Source of the DNA: a bacterium
GTDB taxonomy: Bacteria; Armatimonadota; UBA5829
Reading direction: 5' to 3'
Assembly (NCBI GenBank): GCA_021371935.1
Contig: JAJFVF010000022.1
Location: 62,001-126,000, forward strand
Length of the DNA stretch: 64,000 bases
Shown: positions 16,748 to 25,322 of the stretch, piece after piece
Layout: every line of letters begins with the position of its first letter
Numbering within the stretch: position 1 is the stretch's first letter
The notes under the pieces: generated by a model
The model's database searches: none
The model's input: only the letters and a program-made list of their open reading frames with translations
Told to the model about the DNA's origin: nothing
Translations under genes and position numbers: made by a program

Positions 16748-18193
16748 ATGAAACGCACTTTGATTTGTATTGCCGCTGTGCTTGTGCTTGCGAGCGCGTG
16801 CATGGCTGCCACAGTATCATCTCCAAAATCTATCGCTCTGACCGTATATAATGGCAACTTCGCGCTGGTCAAAGACAATCGCGCTGTGAGCCTGGCTCAG
16901 GGCATAAACTCGATAGATGTCGAGGATGTTGCCGCCAAGATCGACCCGACAAGCGTGCTCTTTAAGTCCATTACAGCTCCCAACTCGGTCTCGATTCTTG
17001 AGCAGAACTATCAATATGACCTCATCAGCCCGAACAATATTCTGGGCAAATCTGTCGGCCAGAGGGTTGTATTCACATCTTATAATATGGATGGCTCCAT
17101 GCGCCAGCAGGAAGGCATCTTGTTGAACCCGCCGGACAATGGCGGCATAGTTATCAGGACCGACGACGGCAACCTTGTGATGAACCCGTCGGGTCAGGTG
17201 ACCTTGAAGCAGATGCCCGAAGGCCTTCACCCCAAGCCGACTTTAAACTGGCTGATTGCCAGCAACAAGGCATGTGACCAGAATGTCGAGATCAGTTATA
17301 TTACTGACGGAATAGGCTGGAAGGCTGACTATGTGGCCTTGGTCAATAGAGACGATACTGCTCTCGACCTGGCGGGATGGGTCACTCTAAATAATCAGAG
17401 CGGCGCGACATATGAGAACGCCAAACTTACGCTTATGGCGGGTGATGTGCGCAGGATTCAGGACAGATACAGCTATGCCAGACCTGCGGTGGCAGGCAAA
17501 ATGCTGGATTATGCCGAGGCATCGCAATTTGAGGAGAAGAGCTTCTCGGAATATCATATGTATACAATGGAACGCCCGACAGATATCCGCAACAAAGAGA
17601 CCAAACAGCTTTCACTGCTCAATGCGTCCAACGCAGGCGTAAAGAAAGAGCTGATCTATGACGCTCGGGGCGATTGGTTCAAGAGCTGGTTCTATCCGGG
17701 CAGAAAAGATTATGATCCCGGCAGCGGCTATGACACATCGGACTATCACAAAGTAAACGTTGTCCTTGAGCTGAAAAACTCAAAAGAAAACCATATGGGT
17801 ATGCCCCTTCCTGCGGGTAAGATCAGAGTATATAAACTCGACGACACAGGCAGCCAGCAGTTCATCGGTGAGGACAGCATCGACCATACTCCCAAGGACG
17901 AAAAAATCCGGCTGTATATAGGTGATGCGTTCGATGTGGTTGGCGATTACAAGCGCACGAACTACAGGAAAATCGCCTCGAATATAGTCGAGGAGAGTTT
18001 TGAGGTACAGATCAGGAACCACAAGGATGTGCCGGTGGAGGTCAAAGTCGTCGATCATGTATGGTCCGACTGGAAAGTAACACAATCTACCTGTGATTAC
18101 ACCAAGAAAGATGCCGGCACAATCGAATTTCCGGTCAAAGTGCCCAAGGACGGAAAGACAACCGTCACATATACTATTCGGACAAGTTGGTAA
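16748..18193 (+). CDS. Secreted DUF4139-domain protein
   Basis: A 481-residue exported protein with signal peptide MKRTLICIAAVLVLASACMA. The body holds VNRDDTALDLAGWVTLNNQSG and the C-terminal DUF4139 signature: LELKNSKENHMGMPLPAGK, VYKLDD, RNHKDVPVEVKVVDHVW and a final TVTYTIRTSW. Related domains occur in envelope proteins whose role is unclear. ATG is preceded by GGGAGG at good spacing. A strong terminator follows. Confidence 0.82.
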   Translation: MKRTLICIAAVLVLASACMAATVSSPKSIALTVYNGNFALVKDNRAVSLAQGINSIDVEDVAAKIDPTSVLFKSITAPNSVSILEQNYQYDLISPNNILGKSVGQRVVFTSYNMDGSMRQQEGILLNPPDNGGIVIRTDDGNLVMNPSGQVTLKQMPEGLHPKPTLNWLIASNKACDQNVEISYITDGIGWKADYVALVNRDDTALDLAGWVTLNNQSGATYENAKLTLMAGDVRRIQDRYSYARPAVAGKMLDYAEASQFEEKSFSEYHMYTMERPTDIRNKETKQLSLLNASNAGVKKELIYDARGDWFKSWFYPGRKDYDPGSGYDTSDYHKVNVVLELKNSKENHMGMPLPAGKIRVYKLDDTGSQQFIGEDSIDHTPKDEKIRLYIGDAFDVVGDYKRTNYRKIASNIVEESFEVQIRNHKDVPVEVKVVDHVWSDWKVTQSTCDYTKKDAGTIEFPVKVPKDGKTTVTYTIRTSW

Positions 18194-18201
18194 TATAATC
18201 G

Positions 18202-18234
18202 ATCCCTCCAGGTAAGACATCTGGAGGGATTTTT
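18202..18234 (+). terminator. Rho-independent terminator
   Basis: ATCCCTCCAG (18202-18211) and CTGGAGGGAT (18221-18230) form a perfect 10-bp stem followed by TTTT. Confidence 0.85.
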
Positions 18235-18275
18235 GTATCAGCTATTTACCGCGAGAGTTCGGCTATCCGGGATTT

Positions 18276-18342
18276 CGGCTCAGCAGGAGCTTCGCCCTCC
18301 CAACAATGAGCTTTCCGGGAGGGCGAGGTTCCCACCGAGCCA
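18276..18342. repeat. Dispersed repeat C, copy 3, long inverted form
   Basis: GGCTCAGCAGGAGCTTCGCC CTCCC and GGGAGGGCGAGGTTCCCACC GAGCC are inverted arms of about 25 bases with a few mismatches. The same inner blocks appear at 493-527 and 11008-11034. Confidence 0.6.
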
Positions 18343-18369
18343 TATCAGCTCCTGTAAAAGTAACTGCTT

Positions 18370-19647
18370 CTATTTACCGCCCAATTTCACGACAGCGTAG
18401 TTCTTCTTGCCTCTTCTGATCAACAGCAGAGCGCCGTGAATGAAGTCGGATGTCTTAGGCTGGAAGTCTATATCCGAGACCCGCTGGTTGTTGATATACA
18501 CACCGCCCGAGCCTATCTGGCGTCTGGCTTCCGACTTGGACGCGATGAGACCGCTGTCCACCGCAAGCTGCAATGCATTGGGCACTGATTCAACGGTGTC
18601 GTAGCTCAGTGTCGGAGCGCTCTCAACAGCCGAAAGCAGTGTCTTGAGGTCTACACTCGCCAGATCGCTGTCGCCGAAGAGAGCCTGGCTCGCCGCCACG
18701 ACTTTGTCCGCCTCTGTTTTGTCGTGAATAATGGATGTTACTTCATAGGCCAGTTTCTTTTGTGCCTCTCGTCTTTCAGGCGCAGTCTCTACCTTACTTA
18801 TCAAGTCAGAGATATCCTCGTGGCTTAGGAGAGTAAAGTATTTCAGATATTTCACGACATCGCGGTCGTCTGTGTTCACAAAGTATTGATACAGCGCATA
18901 TGGCGAAGTCAGTTCTGCATCGAGCCAGATCGCCCCAGCTTCGGACTTGCCGAATTTCTGACCAGCCGCATTAGTGACCAGCGGGAAAGTAAGGCAATAC
19001 GCCTGCTTCGAGAGCTTGCGTCTGACAAGCTCTATCCCGGCAGTCATGTTTCCCCACTGATCTGCGCCTCCCACCTGCATTTTGCAGTCATACTCTTTGT
19101 AGAGATGATAAAAATCATATGCCTGCAGGAGCATGTAGCTGAACTCGGTGTAGGATATGCCGACCTCGTCCCTATCGAGCCTGGCACTGACGGAGTCCTT
19201 GGCCATCATCATATTGACGCTGAAGTGCTTGCCCACATCCCGTAGGAATTCTATAGCCGTAATTGGAGCCATCCAGTCATAATTATTGACCACACGCACG
19301 CCGGTGGAGCCGGACGGATCGAGCACTTTCTCGATCTGCGCACGGATTCCCTCGACATAGCTGTCGACTGTCTCTTTGGTGTTGAGTGTGCGCTCGGTTG
19401 CCTTGCCGCTTGGATCGCCTATGAGGCCGGTTGCGCCGCCTACCAGCGCGATGGGTTTATGACCCGCAAGCTGGAATCGTTTGAGTGTGAGCAGAGGCAG
19501 CAGGCTGCCTATATGCAAACTGGCAGCGGTAGGGTCGAAGCCACAATACAGGGTCTGTCCGGGATTTGCCAGCAGTTCAGGAATCCCCTCAGGGTCCGAA
19601 CTCTGGAATATTATTTCTCGCCATTTCAAGTCTTCGTAGATCGTCAT
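18370..19647 (-). CDS. tyrS: Tyrosyl-tRNA synthetase
   Basis: Charges tRNA-Tyr. The 425-residue class I synthetase shows LHIGSLLPLL (HIGH motif) near residue 42, GGATGLIGDPSGK near 70, the QAYDFYHLY tyrosine pocket and the KFGKSEAG (KMSKS) loop near 230. The C-terminal S4-type RNA-binding domain (RRQIGSGGVYINNQRV) is present. ATG at 19647 has AGGGTGG before it and gives MTIYEDLKW, the family start. No T-box leader is visible. Confidence 0.96.
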   Translation of the reverse strand: MTIYEDLKWREIIFQSSDPEGIPELLANPGQTLYCGFDPTAASLHIGSLLPLLTLKRFQLAGHKPIALVGGATGLIGDPSGKATERTLNTKETVDSYVEGIRAQIEKVLDPSGSTGVRVVNNYDWMAPITAIEFLRDVGKHFSVNMMMAKDSVSARLDRDEVGISYTEFSYMLLQAYDFYHLYKEYDCKMQVGGADQWGNMTAGIELVRRKLSKQAYCLTFPLVTNAAGQKFGKSEAGAIWLDAELTSPYALYQYFVNTDDRDVVKYLKYFTLLSHEDISDLISKVETAPERREAQKKLAYEVTSIIHDKTEADKVVAASQALFGDSDLASVDLKTLLSAVESAPTLSYDTVESVPNALQLAVDSGLIASKSEARRQIGSGGVYINNQRVSDIDFQPKTSDFIHGALLLIRRGKKNYAVVKLGGK

Positions 19648-19763
19648 TTTACCACCCTGTATTGTAATATTTTCGGCTTTGCCTATAGTCATTGTAGACT
19701 CAGGCCTCAATCATGGTAATCTGGGCAAGCGAGGAAGTCAAATCTGGAAGATATACGTGGATT

Positions 19764-19820
19764 TGCCGGATTCGGAGATCCGGCATTGGCATTAGGGTGA
19801 GGATTCGGAGATCCTCACCC
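19764..19820. repeat. Twin hairpins sharing the loop TCGGAG
   Basis: TGCCGGAT TCGGAG ATCCGGCA (19764-19785) and GGGTGAGGAT TCGGAG ATCCTCACCC (19795-19820). Both stems are perfect and differ, while the loop is identical. They lie between tyrS and the PEP-CTERM miniprotein. Confidence 0.8.
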
Positions 19821-19835
19821 ATCGGTAATGATCAA

Positions 19836-20012
19836 CTATTTCGTAGATTTTCGTTTGGATGAATATCCGACAATTCCAATTATTCCAACAATAAACAGCA
19901 GCATACTGCTCGGTTCAGGGCATACGCAAACATCACCTGGACTTGCCCAGGCCGTGCCCATAACAAATATCTCAAGCACGCAGACAAATGCGCAGCATAT
20001 TAAACTCTTCAT
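19836..20012 (-). CDS. Miniature PEP-CTERM protein
   Basis: A 58-residue protein that is almost only sorting signals. MKSLICCAFVCVLEIFVMG TAWA is a signal peptide, then SPGDVCVCPEPSSM, then LLFIVGIIGIVGYSSKRK, a PEP-CTERM tail (PEP, hydrophobic helix, basic end). The predicted mature part between the two signals is about 8 residues. GGAGG precedes the ATG by 5 bases. PEP-CTERM tails are normally processed by an exosortase, which is not in the window. Unusually short for the class. Confidence 0.75.
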   Translation of the reverse strand: MKSLICCAFVCVLEIFVMGTAWASPGDVCVCPEPSSMLLFIVGIIGIVGYSSKRKSTK

Positions 20013-20055
20013 AACTGCCTCCATCCCGTTCTATCGGGCAAAATGGAGGCGGGCT

Positions 20056-21366
20056 TTAGACTATTCGGCCTATAAACTCGCGCATGGCTGCCTGCGCACA
20101 CGCCACCTTCAGCTCTTTGCGCATCTTCTTGGGATGCTTTTCGAGTATGGGAGGCAGGATTCCGAAGTTGGAGTTCATGGGCTGGAAGTCGTCCATCGAG
20201 CAGTTTGCGATATAGTCGAGCAAAGCGCCTATGATGGTCTCCTTTGGTGGAACCACAGGCTCCATGCCGAGCGCGACACGTGCAGCATTGATTCCGGCGA
20301 CTATCCCAGATGCGGCAGACTCCATATAGCCCTCGACCCCGACAAGCTGACCTGCAAAGAATAAACCCATATCGGTTTTAGTGTGCAGCGCTGCAGTGAG
20401 CACGTTGGGCGAATCGATATACGTATTGCGGTGGACTGCACCATACCGCACGAATTTCGCATTCTCCAGCCCTGGGATCATCCTGAAGACACGATCCTGC
20501 TCGTTTTGCCTGAGCTGAGTCTGGAAACCGACAAGGCCGTATACGCTGCCCTCTGCGTTTTCCTGCCTGAGCTGGACTACGGCATGAGGTCTGCGGCCTG
20601 TGTGCGGATCGGTCAAGCCGACGGGTTTCATGGTTCCATAAGCAAGTGTGTCCCTGCCGCGCTTTGCGATCACTTCAACAGGCAGGCATCCCTCGAAATA
20701 CTGCGCGTCTCTTTCTTCTTCCAGGTGCAGATTCGCTATCTTGGCCTCTAACAGAGCATCTATAAACGCCTCATACTCTTCTCGGGTCATAGGGCAGTTT
20801 ATATACGCGGCCTCACCCTTATCATAGCGCGACTGCCTGAAGCATTTGTCATAATCGATGCTGTCTGCATCAACCGACGGTGCTATCGCATCAAAGAAGA
20901 GAAGATTGCTAGCGCCTGTGAGTCCGCGAATGCTTTCAGAGAGCGCTGGAGAAGTGAGAGGGCCTGTGGCTATTATGCAGGGCCTCTCGTTTGGAATATT
21001 GGTGAAATGCTCGCGGATGACGTCGATATTGGGGTTGGTCTCGATTGCATTAGTCACAAGTTCGCCGAAGTGCTCTCTGTCCACACAAAGAGCATCGCCT
21101 CCCGGCACTGACGCCTTAGCCGCACAATCAAGAATGATCGAGCCCATGGCGCGCATTTCCTCTTTCAGCAGGCCGTGCGCAGTCATAGGTGAATTGGACT
21201 TGAGCGAACTCGAACATACCAGTTCACCCAGGTTGCCTGAGCGGTGCGCCGGTGTCATCACGACAGGCCTCATCTCATATAGCCTGACATGCAATCCCCT
21301 ATCAGCAATTTGAAAGGCGGCCTCGCAACCTGCAAGCCCGCCTCCGATGATTGTTATATAGTCCAT
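20056..21366 (-). CDS. trmFO: Methylenetetrahydrofolate-tRNA-(uracil-54-C5)-methyltransferase TrmFO
   Basis: Flavin- and folate-dependent enzyme making ribothymidine at tRNA position 54. 436 residues. The FAD motif is TIIGGGLAGCEAAFQ at the N-terminus; LYEMRP, GNLGELVCSSSLKSN and the C-terminal GQLVGVEGYMESAASG are TrmFO signatures. The ATG at 21366 lies 1 base after the trpS stop, so the two are translationally coupled. TrmFO in place of TrmA points away from Gammaproteobacteria. Confidence 0.95.
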   Translation of the reverse strand: MDYITIIGGGLAGCEAAFQIADRGLHVRLYEMRPVVMTPAHRSGNLGELVCSSSLKSNSPMTAHGLLKEEMRAMGSIILDCAAKASVPGGDALCVDREHFGELVTNAIETNPNIDVIREHFTNIPNERPCIIATGPLTSPALSESIRGLTGASNLLFFDAIAPSVDADSIDYDKCFRQSRYDKGEAAYINCPMTREEYEAFIDALLEAKIANLHLEEERDAQYFEGCLPVEVIAKRGRDTLAYGTMKPVGLTDPHTGRRPHAVVQLRQENAEGSVYGLVGFQTQLRQNEQDRVFRMIPGLENAKFVRYGAVHRNTYIDSPNVLTAALHTKTDMGLFFAGQLVGVEGYMESAASGIVAGINAARVALGMEPVVPPKETIIGALLDYIANCSMDDFQPMNSNFGILPPILEKHPKKMRKELKVACAQAAMREFIGRIV

Positions 21367-21367
21367 A

Positions 21368-22336
21368 CTAGAAGTGCATTGAAGCACGGATCTCTTCCAT
21401 GCTCACACGCGCCACTTTCCGCGCCTTTTCTGCTCCGGCAGCCAGTATCTCATCGACCTTTTCAGGATGGCCGATAAGCTCATTACGACGCTCGCGTATG
21501 GGAGCAAGCCTGTCATTCAGGAAACTTGCCAGACGCTTCTTGCACTCCATGCAGCCTATCTTGCCCGCCACGCAGTCATCATGCATATCTGCTTGGCCAT
21601 AGACATCCAGCATTGCGTAGACCGCGCAGCCTTCCGGGTGCCCAGGGTCATTCTTGTGAATCTTTAGTGGGTCGGTGAACATAGTGCGCACCTTCGCTGC
21701 CGTCTCCTCGGCGCTGTCGCAGATATAGATAGCATTGTCATAACTCTTGGACATCTTGCGACCGTCAAGGCCGGGCATCGCCGCATATTTGGTAAGCAGT
21801 CCCTTGCATTCCGGGAATATCTCGCCGAACATGCTGTTGAACCGCCTGCCTATCTCACGGGTCAGTTCCAAATGCGGAAGCTGGTCCTGGCCGACTGGCA
21901 CCGCGTCCGCTTTATAGATAAGAATATCACCAGCCATAAGGACCGGATAGCCCAAGAGGCCGTAGCTGACCGACTCTATGTGAAGCTGTTCTTTCTTTTC
22001 TTTGAATGTGGGCACGCGCTCCAGCCAGCCGATTGGAGTCGACATACTCAGCAGCAGGAACAGCTCAGCATGCTCCTTAATATCCGACTGGACGAAGATA
22101 GCACACTTTTCAGGGTCAAGGCCAGCTGCCAAAAAGTCTACCGCCACCTCGCGCCTGTATTTTGCGATCTCCTCCGTACGGTCGAGCATGGTCGTCAGGG
22201 CATGCCAGTCCGCTATGAAATAGAATGCTTCGTATTCGTCCTGGAGCTTGACCCAGTTGGCCAGTGCACCCTCCAGATTGCCCAGGTGGAGCAGCCCGGT
22301 CGGCTGCATGCCGGAAAGTAGTCTACCTTTACTCAT
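21368..22336 (-). CDS. trpS: Tryptophanyl-tRNA synthetase
   Basis: Charges tRNA-Trp. The 322-residue protein opens GMQPTGLLHLGNLEGAL (HIGH-type motif), followed by FYFIADWHALTT and the DGRKMSKSYDN (KMSKS) loop near residue 192. Length matches the short bacterial TrpS. It belongs to the lysA-M50-trpS-trmFO minus-strand run, with 5-bp spacing to the protease gene upstream. Confidence 0.97.
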   Translation of the reverse strand: MSKGRLLSGMQPTGLLHLGNLEGALANWVKLQDEYEAFYFIADWHALTTMLDRTEEIAKYRREVAVDFLAAGLDPEKCAIFVQSDIKEHAELFLLLSMSTPIGWLERVPTFKEKKEQLHIESVSYGLLGYPVLMAGDILIYKADAVPVGQDQLPHLELTREIGRRFNSMFGEIFPECKGLLTKYAAMPGLDGRKMSKSYDNAIYICDSAEETAAKVRTMFTDPLKIHKNDPGHPEGCAVYAMLDVYGQADMHDDCVAGKIGCMECKKRLASFLNDRLAPIRERRNELIGHPEKVDEILAAGAEKARKVARVSMEEIRASMHF

Positions 22337-22341
22337 CCTCT

Positions 22342-22971
22342 TTAAACCCCAACAAATAAATGAAGTAAGAACCGGCTCGGCGGCTCCATAATTATGCGCA
22401 AAACATCCGGCGCGAGGAATATCAGCGCCAGAAAGATTATAAATCCATACCGAGCCATAAACATTTCATACCTGCGTGCCTGTTCGACCGGCAGCAGTGA
22501 AGAGACAATGTGAGAGCCGTCCAGTGGAGCCAGCGGTATCAAGTTGAAAATTGCAAGCGCTATGCTGATGAGAGTGATTATCAGCAAAAACTCGACCACG
22601 CTGCCGCTCATGTACCCGGCAAATAGCCTAAGAGCTGTCCCAATGACCAGCGCAGTCAACAGGTTTGAGAGCGGTCCCCAGAGTGAGACCCACAAATTTC
22701 CCCATCTCGGGCTGCGGAAATTGCCGGGGTTGATTCGCACAGGTTTGCCCCAACCGATTCCAAACCCAGAAAGGGATGACACCACCATCATGATCGTTCC
22801 AATCGGGTCGAGATGATCGAACGGGTTGAGCGATATTCGTCCCTGCGCTTTTGGAGTATCATCGCCCGCTTTCCATGCCGAATATGCATGAGCGAACTCA
22901 TGGATGGTGATGCATATGACCAGCGCCATCATAGACAGAGCGAATTTGTATGGATTGATATTATTGAGCAT
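22342..22971 (-). CDS. Site-2-protease-like M50 membrane metalloprotease
   Basis: A 209-residue polytopic protease. The zinc motif HEFAHAYSAWKAGD (HExxH) is at residues 23-27 and the second motif LAPLDGSHI (LDG) near 150. Four to five hydrophobic segments surround them. Single-domain homologues of this kind often have no known substrate. It is 2 bp from lysA and 5 bp from trpS, so it sits in the same operon, probably by convenience. Confidence 0.9.
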   Translation of the reverse strand: MLNNINPYKFALSMMALVICITIHEFAHAYSAWKAGDDTPKAQGRISLNPFDHLDPIGTIMMVVSSLSGFGIGWGKPVRINPGNFRSPRWGNLWVSLWGPLSNLLTALVIGTALRLFAGYMSGSVVEFLLIITLISIALAIFNLIPLAPLDGSHIVSSLLPVEQARRYEMFMARYGFIIFLALIFLAPDVLRIIMEPPSRFLLHLFVGV

Positions 22972-22973
22972 AC

Positions 22974-24314
22974 TTAAACTTTCGTTTCCGAGCCTTTGAA
23001 CCTTTCGGGCAGCAAATCGCAGGATACGAGATCGTCCATATTCTCGCGCCGCGCCACCAGATCGGCATGCCCGTCCGCCACAAACACCACTGCCGGGCGT
23101 GTAAACCGGTTATAGTTGCTGGCCATAGAATGATTATACGCCCCCGTAGTCTGCACCGCCAGCAAATCGCCTGCCTTTGCCTCGGCCAGCATGATGTCTG
23201 TAATCAGATTATCGGTCTCGCAGTGTTTTCCACACACCGTATATGTGTCTGTCGGCTCATTGCCTGCACGGTTTGCCAGAATAGCTGAATACTGTGCGTC
23301 ATATAACGCAGGTCTGGGATTATCAGATAGACCGCCGTCCACAGGCAGGTATGTCCGTGTGCCTGGTTCTTCGGGTATATCCACCTGCTTGGGTGAGCCG
23401 ACTGTATAGATCGTCGTCCCGGCCTCGCCTACTATGGATCTCCCAGGCTCCAATATCAAGATCGGCTTATCGACTCCGCGCACTGCGCAGGCTGTAATTA
23501 CGCTTTCGCTGACAACTTTAGCGAACTCATCTATGCTGGGGGGATTGTCTTGCTCAACGTACCTTACTCCCAAACCGCCGCCTATATCCAAAACTTCAAT
23601 CAATGTGCCTGTCTCAGCCTTGACCTGTCTGATAAAGTCGATCATGATCGGGACGGAGTCGATGAACGGCGAAAGGTCAAAAAGCTGGCTGCCCACGTGG
23701 CAGTGTATGCCCTTCAAGACTATGCCATTACAGCCGAGCGCCTGCTTTATGGCTTTCATGGCCGAGCCGTCTCTGATATTCAAGCCGAACTTGCTGTCTT
23801 CCTGGCCTGTACTGATCAGTCTATGAGTGTGAGGATCGACACCCGGATTGCATCGCAGCAATACTTCTTGAACCTTGCCTGCATCTTCGCATATCGCGCT
23901 CAGCAGTTCGAGTTCAAGGAAGCTGTCGACCACTATATACTTTGCTCCGTAGTCGACGGCCATCTCAAGCTCATCGGCAGACTTGAAGTTGCCGTGGACC
24001 AGTACCCGCTCCATTGGGAAACCCGCGCATTTGGCCGTGTATAGCTCACCTGCACTTGCAACATCCAGCCACATACCCTCCTGGTCTGCCAGAGCGCACA
24101 TCGATGTCACTATAAACGCTTTGCTTGCATATGCTATATCCGCGCCGCCATATTCACGCGCAAACGCCTGCCTGTAGGCCCGGCATTTATCGCGTATCGA
24201 CTTCTCGTCCATTACATATAATGGCGTACCGAACTCAGCCGCCAGATCAACACAGTCACAGCCACCGATCTCGAGGTGATTGCGACTGTTTACCTTTTGT
24301 GAACCAAGCAACAT
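22974..24314 (-). CDS. lysA: Diaminopimelate decarboxylase
   Basis: Last step of lysine biosynthesis: PLP-dependent decarboxylation of meso-DAP. About 446 residues. AYASKAFIV holds the PLP-lysine near residue 65; GIHCHVGSQ near 205, EPGRSIVGEAG near 310 and the GAYNHSMASNYN C-terminal motif follow. The start is uncertain: ATG 24314 gives a family-like N-terminus, but AGGAAGGA is 15 bases away; TTG 24317 or ATG 24341 are alternatives. First gene of the run ending with trmFO. Confidence 0.93.
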   Translation of the reverse strand: MLLGSQKVNSRNHLEIGGCDCVDLAAEFGTPLYVMDEKSIRDKCRAYRQAFAREYGGADIAYASKAFIVTSMCALADQEGMWLDVASAGELYTAKCAGFPMERVLVHGNFKSADELEMAVDYGAKYIVVDSFLELELLSAICEDAGKVQEVLLRCNPGVDPHTHRLISTGQEDSKFGLNIRDGSAMKAIKQALGCNGIVLKGIHCHVGSQLFDLSPFIDSVPIMIDFIRQVKAETGTLIEVLDIGGGLGVRYVEQDNPPSIDEFAKVVSESVITACAVRGVDKPILILEPGRSIVGEAGTTIYTVGSPKQVDIPEEPGTRTYLPVDGGLSDNPRPALYDAQYSAILANRAGNEPTDTYTVCGKHCETDNLITDIMLAEAKAGDLLAVQTTGAYNHSMASNYNRFTRPAVVFVADGHADLVARRENMDDLVSCDLLPERFKGSETKV

Positions 24315-24345
24315 CAAAACAGATAGTCGTCCTTCCTGCATATAT

Positions 24346-24379
24346 AAAAAAGGAACCAGCCCCACATCAAAGCCGGTTC
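24346..24379 (-). terminator. Terminator-like hairpin in front of lysA
   Basis: On the minus strand GAACCGGC (24379-24372) pairs with GCTGGTTC (24360-24353, one G:T), followed by C and TTTTTT (24351-24346). It lies directly behind a promoter at 24387-24415, so it would be at the very 5' end of the lysA message, or it ends the array transcript from upstream. Confidence 0.55.
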
Positions 24380-24386
24380 AAGAAAT

Positions 24387-24415
24387 AATCTATCATACAA
24401 ACCAATACATGTCAA
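24387..24415 (-). promoter_or_regulatory. Sigma-70-type promoter of lysA operon
   Basis: Minus strand -35 TTGACA (24415-24410), 17-bp spacer, -10 TAGATT (24392-24387). The start would fall near 24380. Confidence 0.6.
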
Positions 24416-24520
24416 ACTTTGGGCATCTTGCAAGCAGAAACCCTCTCTTCATCACAGACAATCGCAATGACCTCGGTTGTGCTTGTGCCATCGGGTGCTA
24501 TCCTGGAAGCGCCGGATATG
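24412..24520 (-). pseudogene. Truncated Ig-like (Big_1-type) cassette fragment
   Basis: Minus-strand translation gives SRIAPDGTSTTEVIAIVCDEE then a stop after SACKMPKV. It matches SRIAPDGISTTEVTAIVFDEE near residues 496-516 of the 1046-residue lipoprotein encoded at 27124-30264. No start codon or SD is evident, and the homology breaks off in both directions. It lies just downstream of hairpin E1. Confidence 0.75.
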
Positions 24521-24523
24521 ATG

Positions 24524-24550
24524 ATGGGCCGGAAGCGGATTCCGGCCCAT
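24524..24550. repeat. GC-rich hairpin E, copy 1
   Basis: ATGGGCCGGAA GCGGA TTCCGGCCCAT. Identical over 27 bases to copy 3 (26605-26631); the next 28 bases differ at only two positions. It sits 11 bases after the stop of the 156-residue gene. Confidence 0.85.
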
Positions 24551-24560
24551 TGGGGTTCTG

Positions 24561-25031
24561 TTATTCTATTCTTGATTTGATGTCTTTGCGCTTGTATATG
24601 TCATATACGATCTTTCCGAGGTCATTTGATCGCATTGACTTCGAGATTACTGGAACACATTTAGGGTCAAAACATCCTATAAGAATGAATAATTTTTCTT
24701 TTTTATTCTTGTCAAGAATGGTAATTACAATCCTGTCTTTGTAATTGGATATACGCTCTATATCTTCCACTCGGATGCGCTTCATACTGTCAAGAAGCGC
24801 TGCGATGTAACGCATGTCAGATTCTGGATGGAGTTCAACTACCTTGCCTGATCGTATTATCGTTATCTTCTTGATTTCGGTAGCTGAGATACGGTTAATT
24901 GCCTTTATCTTTAGTTTTGCTGAAGCAGGGTCATCCCACTTTGTTCCTGTTCTAAGTGATGCCCGCACACAAAGATAAACAGCAACCGTTATTACCACAA
25001 GCATAGCTACTATGATTAGCCGATTTTTCAT
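24561..25031 (-). CDS. Small membrane-anchored protein (partner B of the array), unknown
   Basis: A 156-residue protein with one N-terminal transmembrane helix (MKNRLIIVAMLVVITVAVYLC) and a soluble ~125-residue domain ending KIVYDIYKRKD. The domain has ISATEIKKITIIRSGKVVEL then DMRYIAALLDSMKRI, and a charged beta-strand section, KDRIVITILDKNKKEK. It resembles the 157-residue product at 26643-27116 in size, single N-terminal anchor, order of beta and helical segments and the D-I-x-K-R-K tail, though identity is low. Both follow a caspase-like domain gene or fragment, so a cognate-partner role is inferred. Confidence 0.7.
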   Translation of the reverse strand: MKNRLIIVAMLVVITVAVYLCVRASLRTGTKWDDPASAKLKIKAINRISATEIKKITIIRSGKVVELHPESDMRYIAALLDSMKRIRVEDIERISNYKDRIVITILDKNKKEKLFILIGCFDPKCVPVISKSMRSNDLGKIVYDIYKRKDIKSRIE

Positions 25032-25044
25032 CTAGTGACTCCAA

Positions 25045-25272
25045 TTAATAAGTTAGCCATGTTACATATGTCCCTCCATATGCGTATAGAAAATTGTGCA
25101 TCCAACCATTGTAATTAATGCTGTTGTCTGCATAATATATTGCTTGATTGACATTGTATCCTTGTCCTAGATAACACCAAAATTCTTTTGTCCATGCTGT
25201 TCCACATGCTTGCAAACCTAAATACCATGGACTTCCGAGCGGGTAGTATTTTGTCAACCAGCCAATATAATG
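25045..25272 (-). pseudogene. C-terminal fragment of a caspase-like lipoprotein
   Basis: The frame opens right after hairpin E2 and reads YIGWLTKYYPLGSPWYLGLQ, then TAWTKEFWCYLGQGYNVNQA and stops after TYVTWLTY. This aligns with FIGWQGDFKPYG, GWVKGFWYYL and YGVSVYQANQQ at the end of the 1046-residue protein. The N-terminal domains and the catalytic His and Cys are missing. An intact stop and open frame suggest recent truncation or a domain cassette rather than old decay. Confidence 0.75.
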
Positions 25273-25293
25273 GGCCGGAAGAGAATTCCGGCC
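25273..25293. repeat. GC-rich hairpin E, copy 2
   Basis: GGCCGGAA GAGAA TTCCGGCC, the same stem as copies 1 and 3 with a different loop. It lies 30 bases after the stop of the DUF2330 gene and immediately before the caspase-like fragment. Confidence 0.8.
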
Positions 25294-25322
25294 TCATCGT
25301 ATGTTTACCTATCAATAAGTCA

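Noticed and set aside
19648-19835. T-box leader for tyrS
   Set aside because: No AGGGTGGNACC antiterminator motif; AGGGTGG before the ATG is only the SD.
24366-24560. Lysine riboswitch upstream of lysA
   Set aside because: None of the aptamer's conserved blocks is present.
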